A stretch of DNA of 64,000 bases from AC-37 sp036389835 (GTDB lineage: Bacteria; Actinomycetota; Thermoleophilia; Solirubrobacterales; Thermoleophilaceae). The stretch is taken from NCBI GenBank assembly GCA_036389835.1, contig DASVWC010000017.1, positions 11,515 through 75,514 of the forward strand, in the 5' to 3' direction. The notes under the pieces were generated by a model that had not been told where the DNA came from, searched no databases, and worked only from the letters and a program-made list of their open reading frames with translations. A program made the translations under genes and the position numbers. This document shows positions 57,942 through 64,000 of this stretch, piece after piece. How positions within the stretch are numbered: the stretch's first letter is position 1; each line of letters begins with the position of its first letter.

Positions 57942-59096
57942 TTACCGGGGCGTGCGCACCCACGCCGACGGGCCGCGACCGGCGAGCGCCTGCGCGTACA
58001 CGCGCAGCTTGAAGGTCACCAGCAGCGGCGCGCTCAGGAGCGCGCGCCACACGGGCGCCGGCGCCCGCACCAGCGCGAGGCCGCCGAGCACGTAGGCCGC
58101 CTGCGCCGTCAGGCTGGCCGCGGCGAGCCGGGCGGTGCGCGGGAGGCGCAGCGCGCCGGCCAGCGCGCCCAGGGCCAGCGACCCGGCGGCGAGGACCGAC
58201 TGGGGCGGGAGCAGCGGCTCGAGCCCCGCGTGCACCCGGCGCGGGTCGCCCGCCCGCAGCCCGCGCGCGGCGACGGCGGCGCCGCGCCGGCCCGTGGCCA
58301 GGCGCCCGGCCTCCCAGCGCTGCTGCTGCGACTCGCTCGCGGCGAACGAGGCCGGCATCGGCGACTCGACCGACGCCTCCGGCGCGAACACGACCCGCTC
58401 GCCCGCCGCGACCAGCCGCAGGTGCTGCTCGGCGTCCTCGGTCAACCCGTGGGCCCGCCACGGGACGCGCCTGAGCAGGTCGAGGCTGAACGCCATCCCC
58501 GACCCGAACAGGCCGCACGAGAGCCCGAGCGACGTCTTCCCGCGCGGCCGGACGTCGTTCATCAGCGCGAACCCCGCCCAGCGCAGCGCCGCGGCCGGCG
58601 AGGCCCCGGGGTCGGCCACGCGATAGGCCGCCTGGACGGCGCCGGCGCCGGCTCGCATGCGCCGCCCGCACGCCTCGAGCAGGTTCGGCGAGGGGTGGCA
58701 GTCCGCGTCGAGCAGCACGACGCCGTCCGACCCCGCCCGCTCGCGCAGGACCCGCTCCAGCGCCCACTCGAGCGCCTCGCCCTTGCCCGGCCGCTCCGGG
58801 TCGTCGCGCTCCCACACGGTGGCCCCGGCGCCCGCGGCCCGCTCGGCGGTCGCGTCGGAGCAGTTGTCCGCCACGACGATCGCCTCGGCGCCGAGGGCCA
58901 CGGTCGCGGCCACGGTCGGCGCGATGACCTCCTCCTCGTCGTGCGCGGGGATCAGCACGACGAAGCGCATCGGCGCGCCGGCGCGGCCCGGCCGCGACGG
59001 CCGGACGGCGGCCGCCAGCAGGACGAGCAGGTACCCGTTCGCCAGCGCGAGGACGGCGGCCGGCAGAGCCAGGATGGTGTCGAGCGTGCGCCTCAT
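57942..59096 (-). CDS. Membrane-anchored family 2 glycosyltransferase
   Basis: 384 aa. An N-terminal helix (about 7-30) anchors the GT-A domain: MRFVVLIPAHDEEEVIAPTV, VVADNCSDATAERA, GVVLLDADCHPSPNLLEACGRRM (metal site DADC), then LTEDAEQHLRLVAAGE and the Q/RxxRW-type motif QQQRWEAGR, which is typical of processive enzymes. Further helices lie near the C-terminus (about 300-350). It may make a polysaccharide directly across the membrane. ATG at 59096, with TAGACT 18 nt upstream sharing bases with the divergent promoter. Confidence 0.85.
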   Translation of the reverse strand: MRRTLDTILALPAAVLALANGYLLVLLAAAVRPSRPGRAGAPMRFVVLIPAHDEEEVIAPTVAATVALGAEAIVVADNCSDATAERAAGAGATVWERDDPERPGKGEALEWALERVLRERAGSDGVVLLDADCHPSPNLLEACGRRMRAGAGAVQAAYRVADPGASPAAALRWAGFALMNDVRPRGKTSLGLSCGLFGSGMAFSLDLLRRVPWRAHGLTEDAEQHLRLVAAGERVVFAPEASVESPMPASFAASESQQQRWEAGRLATGRRGAAVAARGLRAGDPRRVHAGLEPLLPPQSVLAAGSLALGALAGALRLPRTARLAAASLTAQAAYVLGGLALVRAPAPVWRALLSAPLLVTFKLRVYAQALAGRGPSAWVRTPR

Positions 59097-59114
59097 TGCG
59101 CCGTGCGGGCGGCG

Positions 59115-59124
59115 AGTCTAGGCT
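59115..59124. promoter_or_regulatory. Overlapping divergent -10 elements (AGTCTAGGCT)
   Basis: One 10-base string contains TAGGCT on the plus strand (59119-59124, 7 nt before the GTG at 59132) and TAGACT on the minus strand (59120-59115, 18 nt before the ATG at 59096). Two polymerases could not occupy it together, so the divergent genes may compete. Confidence 0.5.
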
Positions 59125-59131
59125 GCCGCGC

Positions 59132-59815
59132 GTGCGTCCCGCGTGGGCAACGTTCGACTGCTACGGCACCCTGATCGACTGGGAGGGCGGCTTCGGGTCG
59201 TTCCTGTACGCGCGGGCGCTGCGCCAGGGCGAGGACGACCCCGCCGCCGGCGACGAGCTGCGCGAGCGCTTCGAGGCGATCCAGTTCGAGCTGATCGGTG
59301 GCGACTACCGACCGTACGGGGACGTCCTCGCCGAGACCCTGCGGCGCTTCTGCGACGAGTTCGGCTGGCCGCCGCCGGACGCCGCCGAGGAGGCGGAGCT
59401 CGTGCGCGCGATGCGGAGCTGGCAGCCGTTCCCCGACACGCGACCGGCGCTCGAGCGCACGCGCGCGGCGGGCATGCGGCTGATGATCGTCTCGAACACC
59501 GACCGCGACATCATGGCCCACAGCCTCAAGCACATAGGCGTGCCGTTCGACCAGGTGCAGGTGGCCGAGGACGTGGGCGCCTACAAGCCGGCCGACGAGG
59601 TCTTCGCCGCCGCCCTCGAGCGGATCGGCGAGCCGCCCGAGAACGTGCTCCACGTGGCGTTCGGGTTCAAGTACGACATCGCGCCCGCCGCCCGCGCCGG
59701 GATGCGCACGGCCTGGGTCAACCGCCACCAGGCGCCGCCCCCCGGCGACGCGCCGTTCGACCACGAGTGGCGCGACCTCTGGGGCCTCGCCGAGCTGGCC
59801 GGCTCAGCGGGTTAG
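59132..59815 (+). CDS. HAD-family hydrolase (haloacid dehalogenase-like)
   Basis: 227 aa. Motif I is ATFDCYGTLIDWEGG with the nucleophile Asp, motif II VSNTDRDI, motif III Lys in GAYKPADEVF, and the final acidic motif HVAFGFKYDI. The all-helical cap between motifs I and II fits type II haloacid dehalogenase-like enzymes; the substrate is not predictable. Motif IV deviates slightly (usual GDSxxxD is AFGFKYD), which may lower activity. The GTG at 59132 follows TAGGCT by 7 nt. Its end overlaps the convergent phosphatase gene by 12 bp. Confidence 0.87.
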   Translation: MRPAWATFDCYGTLIDWEGGFGSFLYARALRQGEDDPAAGDELRERFEAIQFELIGGDYRPYGDVLAETLRRFCDEFGWPPPDAAEEAELVRAMRSWQPFPDTRPALERTRAAGMRLMIVSNTDRDIMAHSLKHIGVPFDQVQVAEDVGAYKPADEVFAAALERIGEPPENVLHVAFGFKYDIAPAARAGMRTAWVNRHQAPPPGDAPFDHEWRDLWGLAELAGSAG

Positions 59816-60322
59816 CCAGACCGCCGCGTCCCACAGCGACGCCGCCACGTGCTCGACCGGCGTCGCCGGCGGGCCGGCGCCGATCATCACCAGGCGGCAG
59901 CCGGCGGCGGCCCCCGCCTGCATGTCGCTCTCGGAGTCGCCGATCATCACGCTCGCGGCGAGGTCCACGTCCGGCAGGTCGCGGGCGGCCTGGAGCAGCA
60001 TGCCGGGCTTCGGCTTGCGGCAGTCGCACGAGTCGTGCGCGTGGGGGCAGTAGTAGACCGCGTCGAGCGCGGCGCCGCGGGCCTCGAGCTCGGCGGTCAT
60101 CCGGCGGTGGATGTCCTCGACGGCCGCGGCGGTCATCTTCCCGAGCGCCACGCCGCGCTGGTTGGTGACCACGACCGCGCGCATGCCGCTGCGGCGCAGC
60201 AGGGCGATCGCCTCGGGCGCGCGCGGGAGGAAGCGGAACTCGTCCCACGACTCGATGTACTCGCCGGGCGCGGCCGGGCGGTTGATCGTGCCGTCGCGGT
60301 CGAGGAAGGCGACGGGGGTCAC
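59804..60322 (-). CDS. D-glycero-D-manno-heptose 1,7-bisphosphate 7-phosphatase-like (GmhB/HisB-N)
   Basis: 172 aa, HAD fold. Motif I FLDRDGTIN holds the two catalytic Asp residues, motif II VVTNQRG, the zinc loop CPHAHDSCDCRKPKPGML, and the last acidic motif GDSESDMQAGAAAG. This pattern is that of GmhB, which makes ADP- or GDP-heptose precursors, and also of histidinol phosphatase domains; without a heptose gene set in the window the substrate is open. GTG at 60322 gives VTPVAFLDRDG, as in the family. Confidence 0.87.
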   Translation of the reverse strand: MTPVAFLDRDGTINRPAAPGEYIESWDEFRFLPRAPEAIALLRRSGMRAVVVTNQRGVALGKMTAAAVEDIHRRMTAELEARGAALDAVYYCPHAHDSCDCRKPKPGMLLQAARDLPDVDLAASVMIGDSESDMQAGAAAGCRLVMIGAGPPATPVEHVAASLWDAAVWLTR

Positions 60323-60351
60323 GCCGCGGACACTACCCACGGCGCGGGCGA

Positions 60352-60357
60352 TATCTA
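60352..60357 (+). promoter_or_regulatory. -10-like element (TATCTA)
   Basis: TATCTA ends 7 nt before the GTG at 60365; it deviates from TANNNT only in the last base. Confidence 0.4.
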
Positions 60358-60364
60358 TGGAACG

Positions 60365-61498
60365 GTGCACCGCGTCCCGTTCCTGCCCGCGTCGGTCCTC
60401 TACGTCGCCGCGGGCGCGCTCGTCGCGGTCGTGCTGGCGGCGCTGGACGTCGCCCCGCTCGACCCCGAGGGCGACCACGATCTGCTCGAGCGGCTGACCG
60501 AGCTGGCCCTGGTCGTGGCGGTGTTCGCCGCCGGCCTGACGATCGAGCGCCACGTGCGCCGCCGGTCGTGGGTCTCGCTCGCGCTCCTGCTCCTGGTCGT
60601 GATGCCGCTGACGATCCTCGCGATCGCGCTCTTCGGGATGTGGGCGATGGGCCTCTCGTTCGCGGCCGCGCTCCTGCTCGGCGCGATCCTCGCCCCCACC
60701 GACCCCGTGCTGGCCGGGGACGTGGGGCTGTCGGCGCCCGGCGGCGAGGTCTACGGCGAGCCGCGGCTCTCGCTCCACACCGAGGCGGGGTTCAACGACG
60801 GCCTGGCGTCGCCGTTCGTCGTGCTCGGCCTGTTCGTGGCCGGCGAGGGCGGATCCGGCTGGGTCGGCGAGTGGCTCGCCTCCGACCTGCTCTGGGGCGC
60901 CGGCGCCGGGCTGCTGATCGGGGCCGCCGCCGGCTACGGCGGCGCGGCCCTGCTCACGCGGATCGGCGGCCTCGCGGGCGGGCTGGTCACGCTCGGCGCG
61001 GCGTTCGGCCTCCACTTCGCCTGCGAGGCGATCGGGACGTACGGCCTGCTCGCGGTGTTCGCCGCCGGGTTCACGTTCCGCCGCTACGAGTTCGACCACC
61101 ACATCCACCGGCCGGTGCACCAGGCCGCGGACGTGGCCGGCGGCGCGCTCGAGCTGCTGGTGCTGGTCATGCTCGGCACGATGCTGACGACCGCCGGGCT
61201 CGACGCCCCCGGCGTCGAGGGCTGGCTCCTCGCGCCGCTGCTGCTGGTCGCGGTCAGGCCGCTGCTGGTGTTCGCGACCGCGGGGAGCTTCATGGACCTC
61301 CGCGCCCGGCTGTTCCTCGCGTGGTTCGGCGTGCGAGGCGTCGCCGCCCTCTTCTACGCCACCGTGGTGGTCGGGGCGGACGTCCTTCCGCCGGACGAGC
61401 AGCACGTGGTGGTCTGGACGACGATCGCGTGCGTCGTCTGCTCGATCGTCGTGCACGGCCTCAGCGCGGCGTCGCTGACCCGGCGCTGGCTCGGCTGA
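60365..61498 (+). CDS. Cation/proton antiporter (CPA1/NhaP family)
   Basis: 377 aa, about twelve helices. The family signatures are LGAILAPTDPVLAGDVGL in the ion-binding half and TEAGFNDGLASPFVVLG, where Asn-Asp is the electroneutral antiporter pair. AWFGVRGVAALFY near the C-terminus is also conserved. No cytoplasmic regulatory tail is attached. GTG at 60365 was chosen because helix 1 starts a few residues later and a -10-like hexamer precedes it. Next to a second, larger antiporter in the same direction (12 bp gap). Confidence 0.87.
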   Translation: MHRVPFLPASVLYVAAGALVAVVLAALDVAPLDPEGDHDLLERLTELALVVAVFAAGLTIERHVRRRSWVSLALLLLVVMPLTILAIALFGMWAMGLSFAAALLLGAILAPTDPVLAGDVGLSAPGGEVYGEPRLSLHTEAGFNDGLASPFVVLGLFVAGEGGSGWVGEWLASDLLWGAGAGLLIGAAAGYGGAALLTRIGGLAGGLVTLGAAFGLHFACEAIGTYGLLAVFAAGFTFRRYEFDHHIHRPVHQAADVAGGALELLVLVMLGTMLTTAGLDAPGVEGWLLAPLLLVAVRPLLVFATAGSFMDLRARLFLAWFGVRGVAALFYATVVVGADVLPPDEQHVVVWTTIACVVCSIVVHGLSAASLTRRWLG

Positions 61499-61510
61499 CA
61501 AGCTAGCCGC

Positions 61511-63301
61511 GTGCACGAGGGCGAACTGATCCTGATCGGCGCGGCGATGCTCGCCGGCGGCCTCGGCGCGTCGCTGATGGCGCGGCGGCTGCGGCTGCCG
61601 AGCCTGCTGCTGTTCCTCGCGCTCGGGATGGCGGTGGGCTCCGAGGGCGCCGGCTGGCTCCCGTTCGACGACTACGAGATGGCCCGCGCGGTCGGAGTGA
61701 TCGCGCTGGCGCTGATCCTCTACGAGGGCGGGATGTCGGCGGGCTTCGACGAGATCCGCCCGGTCCTGCGGCCGGCGGCGGGCCTCGCGCTCCTCGGGAC
61801 GCTGGCCACCGCGGCGATCGTCGGGCTCTCGGCGGCGTGGCTGTTCGACCTCACGACCGTGGAGGGCCTGCTGATCGGCGCCGTGGTCTCGGCCACCGAC
61901 GGCGCCGCGATCTTCGCGCTGCTGCGCAACTCCACGCTCGAGCGCCGGCTCGCGCGAACGCTCGAGGGCGAGTCGGGGCTGAACGACCCGATCGCCGTGC
62001 TGCTCGTGCTCGGGTTCATCGAGTGGCTCGAGCAGCCGGATTACGGGGTGGTGGACATGCTCGGGCTGTTCGCCGAGCAGCTCGGCATCGGGCTGGCGAT
62101 CGGTGCGCTGGTGGGCTCCGGCGCCGTGTACGCGTTCCGGCGCGCGCAGCTCGACACCGCCGGCCTCTACCCGGTCGCCTCGCTCGCCACCGCCGGCCTG
62201 GCCTTCGGCGCGGCCGACGTGCTCGGCGGCTCCGGCTTCTTGGCGGTGTACCTGGCCGGACTGATCGTCGGGACCGCCACGATCCCGGCCAAGCGAACGA
62301 TCGTCACCTTCCACCAGGGGCTCGCGTGGGTCGCGCAGATCGCGATGTTCCTCGTGCTCGGGCTGCTGATCTTCCCGAGCGAGCTTGGCGAGGTCTGGTT
62401 CGACGGGATCGTGCTGGCGCTGATCCTCGTGTTCGTGGCGCGGCCGGCGGCCGTGTTCGCGGCCACCGCGCTCGATCGCTTCAGCGCGCGCGAGCGGGTG
62501 CTGCTCGGGTGGGCCGGGCTGCGCGGCGCCGTGCCGGTGGTGCTGGCCACCTTCCCGGTAATCGCGGAGGTGCCCGACAGCCGCGAGTACTTCAACATCG
62601 TCTTCTTCGCGGTCGTGATCTCCACGCTGCTCCAGGGAACGACCTTCGAGCCGCTCGCCAAGTGGCTCGGCCTGACCACGAGCCAGCCGGCGCTGCCGAG
62701 CCCGCTGGCGGAGGCGGGCACGATCCGCCGGCTCGGCGCCGAGGTGCTCGAGTACCCCGTCGGGCCCGACGACGCGATCGTGGGCGCCCGCGTGCGCGAC
62801 CTCGGCCTGCCGCGCGAGGCGGTCGTGAACGTGATCGTGCGCGGCGACCAGGCGATCCCGCCGCGCGGCTCGACCCGCCTGCGCGCCGGCGACCGCGTGC
62901 ACGTGCTGATGCGCCGCGAGGCGGCGCGCCGCGTGCCGGCGCTGATGACCTTCTGGCGCGAGGGCCCGATCGGCCCGCGCCCGCGCCCGCCGCGGTCGCC
63001 CGAGGGCCGCGAGCCGATCATGACGGCGCGCCCCTGGACCGACTCCGACGGCGACCCGGCCCAGCCCGGCATGATCGCCGGGCGCCGCGTGGTCGAGCAG
63101 CTGCGCGTGCGCCGCGACTGCCCCGGCGGCCTCTTCGTCCTCGACGACGGCCGCTACGCCCTCGGCGGCCCGGTGCTCGCCGTCGGCGGCCGCACCCAGA
63201 TGTCCGCCTGGGCCCGCCGCCGCATGAGCCGCGTCAGCCAGGACGAGCGCGCCTGGCTCCAGACCGTGATCGGAGCGCTGGCCACGGAGGTCCCGGAGTA
63301 G
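61511..63301 (+). CDS. Potassium/proton antiporter with RCK_C domain (CPA1, NhaP2/CvrA-like)
   Basis: 596 aa. The membrane part (about 1-385) has AVVSATDGAAIFALLRNS and GESGLNDPIAVLL, with the Asn-Asp pair, and LGWAGLRGAVPVVLATFPV. A TrkA-C/RCK_C module follows at about 413-480 (DDAIVGARVRDLGLPREAVVNVIVRG, RLRAGDRVHVLMRRE), which usually senses nucleotides or ions. A further tail of about 110 residues has FVLDDGRYALGGPVLAVGGR. GTG at 61511. The TAG stop lies one base ahead of a large palindrome shared with prmA. Confidence 0.88.
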   Translation: MHEGELILIGAAMLAGGLGASLMARRLRLPSLLLFLALGMAVGSEGAGWLPFDDYEMARAVGVIALALILYEGGMSAGFDEIRPVLRPAAGLALLGTLATAAIVGLSAAWLFDLTTVEGLLIGAVVSATDGAAIFALLRNSTLERRLARTLEGESGLNDPIAVLLVLGFIEWLEQPDYGVVDMLGLFAEQLGIGLAIGALVGSGAVYAFRRAQLDTAGLYPVASLATAGLAFGAADVLGGSGFLAVYLAGLIVGTATIPAKRTIVTFHQGLAWVAQIAMFLVLGLLIFPSELGEVWFDGIVLALILVFVARPAAVFAATALDRFSARERVLLGWAGLRGAVPVVLATFPVIAEVPDSREYFNIVFFAVVISTLLQGTTFEPLAKWLGLTTSQPALPSPLAEAGTIRRLGAEVLEYPVGPDDAIVGARVRDLGLPREAVVNVIVRGDQAIPPRGSTRLRAGDRVHVLMRREAARRVPALMTFWREGPIGPRPRPPRSPEGREPIMTARPWTDSDGDPAQPGMIAGRRVVEQLRVRRDCPGGLFVLDDGRYALGGPVLAVGGRTQMSAWARRRMSRVSQDERAWLQTVIGALATEVPE

Positions 63302-63349
63302 GCGTGTGTGCGTTTTCACCCCCTATAGGGGGGTCAAACGCACACACGC
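63302..63349. terminator. Large palindrome between convergent genes (bidirectional terminator-like)
   Basis: GCGTGTGTGCGTTT (63302-63315) pairs perfectly with AAACGCACACACGC (63336-63349), 14 bp. Inside, CCCCC (63319-63323) pairs with GGGGG (63328-63332) around a TATA loop. It starts right after the antiporter stop and covers the last codons and stop of prmA on the other strand. No T-run follows on either side, so termination would depend on the hairpin itself or on later folding. Confidence 0.6.
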
Positions 63350-64000
63350 TCGAGCAGCAGCGCGCTCCAGCCCTTGTCGCTGAGCCGGCGGACCTCGCGC
63401 ATCGGCGCCCAGGCCGCCGCGACCTCGTCGGCCTCGTGCTCCAGGAGCCCCGAGAGCACCGCCACCGATGGCGTCTCCTCACTCGCCGCCGTCAGCCGAA
63501 GCAGTAACGGCCGCATGAGGTTGGCCGCGACGGTCCGCGCCCGGGGCGGAGCGTCGCGGCGCAGGTCGAACCGCTCGACGGCGTCGAGCGCCACGCCGTT
63601 GTCGCGGGCGTTCGAAAGGGTCGCCGCCACCGCCGCGCGGTCGCTGTCGTACGCCCGGACCGGCGCCCAGCCAAGCTTCGCCGCCGCGATCGCCAGCACC
63701 CCCGAGCCGCAGCCGAGGTCCGCGAACGAGCCGCGCGGCTCGAGCTCGAGAATCAGCTCCAGGCACAGGCGCGTGGTGGGGTGGGTGCCGGTCCCGAACG
63801 CCTGCCCCGGGTCGATCACGATCTCGTGCACGCCCGGGCGCACGGCCTCCTGCTCCCACGGCGGCCGGACCCACAGCCGCCCGCCGACCAGCACGGGCAC
63901 GTGGAAGCGCTTCCAGCGCTCGGCCCAGTCGTCCGGAACAGGCTCGCCACGCACGAGCACCCGCGCGCCCCCGACCTCGGCGGGTCCCTCGGGGAAGGAC
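63334..64000 (-). CDS. prmA: Ribosomal protein L11 methyltransferase (partial, N-terminus outside window)
   Basis: 222 codons of the C-terminal part; the frame remains open to the right edge. DDWAERWKRFHVPVLVGGRLWVRPPW, DPGQAFGTGTHPTTRLCLELI and the SAM motif FADLGCGSGVLAIAAAKLG are diagnostic of PrmA, which methylates L11 at lysines and the N-terminus. VAANLMRPLLLRL is the NPPY-like motif region, here N-L-M-R. The last residues ERVCV are encoded inside the palindrome arm. The L11-binding N-terminal domain is off the window. Confidence 0.93.
   Translation of the reverse strand, partial: SFPEGPAEVGGARVLVRGEPVPDDWAERWKRFHVPVLVGGRLWVRPPWEQEAVRPGVHEIVIDPGQAFGTGTHPTTRLCLELILELEPRGSFADLGCGSGVLAIAAAKLGWAPVRAYDSDRAAVAATLSNARDNGVALDAVERFDLRRDAPPRARTVAANLMRPLLLRLTAASEETPSVAVLSGLLEHEADEVAAAWAPMREVRRLSDKGWSALLLERVCV

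Noticed and set aside
1..64000. tRNA, rRNA, insertion sequences, integrase or attachment sites
   Set aside because: None recognised; no transposase-like protein and no direct repeat flanking the lasso cluster were found by eye.

Overview
The window is very GC-rich (third codon positions are almost all G or C), densely packed and carried by both strands. It looks like a chromosomal segment of a high-GC actinobacterium. Gene content (a decaprenyl-phospho-arabinose pathway, many GT-C membrane proteins, YfhO, leaderless starts) suggests a deep-branching class such as Thermoleophilia/Solirubrobacterales, but the lineage is inferred, not shown.

Layout. 1-2552 (minus): ubiA-dprE1-dprE2, the three-step route to polyprenyl-phospho-arabinose; dprE2 runs off the left edge. 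2563-6470 (minus): asparagine synthetase, methionine sulfoxide reductase B and a polyprenyl-phosphate sugar-1-P transferase. 6761-36916: a large surface-glycan island with family 2 and family 4 glycosyltransferases, GT-C membrane transferases, a flippase, two sulfatase-fold enzymes, an acyltransferase, methyltransferases, two left-handed beta-helix acetyltransferases, a YfhO protein, a Wzz-like chain-length protein and an O-antigen ligase/polymerase. 36918-38777 (minus): a GT-C protein behind an unusual small surface protein. 38846-48328 (plus): two glycosyltransferases followed by a complete lasso-peptide cluster (ABC ATPase, ABC permease, B1/RRE, HPr-kinase-like kinase, B2 protease, cyclase, precursor) ending in a nucleotidyltransferase-WecG/TagA fusion. 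48325-52638: a secreted protein of unknown function, a second flippase and a HEAT-repeat protein. 52635-56297 (minus): enoyl-CoA hydratase, then the housekeeping set era-ybeY-phoH-yqeY. 56309-64000: a GT-C protein, a glycosyltransferase, two HAD-family phosphatases, two cation/proton antiporters and a partial prmA.

Most striking. (1) The lasso cluster has a 44-residue precursor with a recognisable leader, a predicted Gly1-Asp9 ring, its own strong promoter and a hairpin behind it. (2) A second protein, 7.5 kb away at 38310-38777, has an N-terminus that aligns residue for residue with the lasso leader over 16 positions, but continues into a Gly-Ser linker and an LPFTG-type wall anchor; this could be a surface-anchored RiPP substrate. 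(3) The nucleotidyltransferase domain usually found in kinase-containing lasso clusters is here fused to a WecG/TagA glycosyltransferase. (4) Some 20 genes start 6-12 nt after a TANNNT hexamer, pointing to widespread leaderless transcription, in contrast to the lasso precursor with its -35/-10 promoter and strong ribosome binding site. (5) DprE1 has Ala where the benzothiazinone-reactive Cys sits in mycobacteria.

No tRNA, rRNA, insertion sequence, integrase or CRISPR array was seen. No gene-free stretch exceeds 300 bases; the longest (6471-6760, 290 bases) holds a structured leader.
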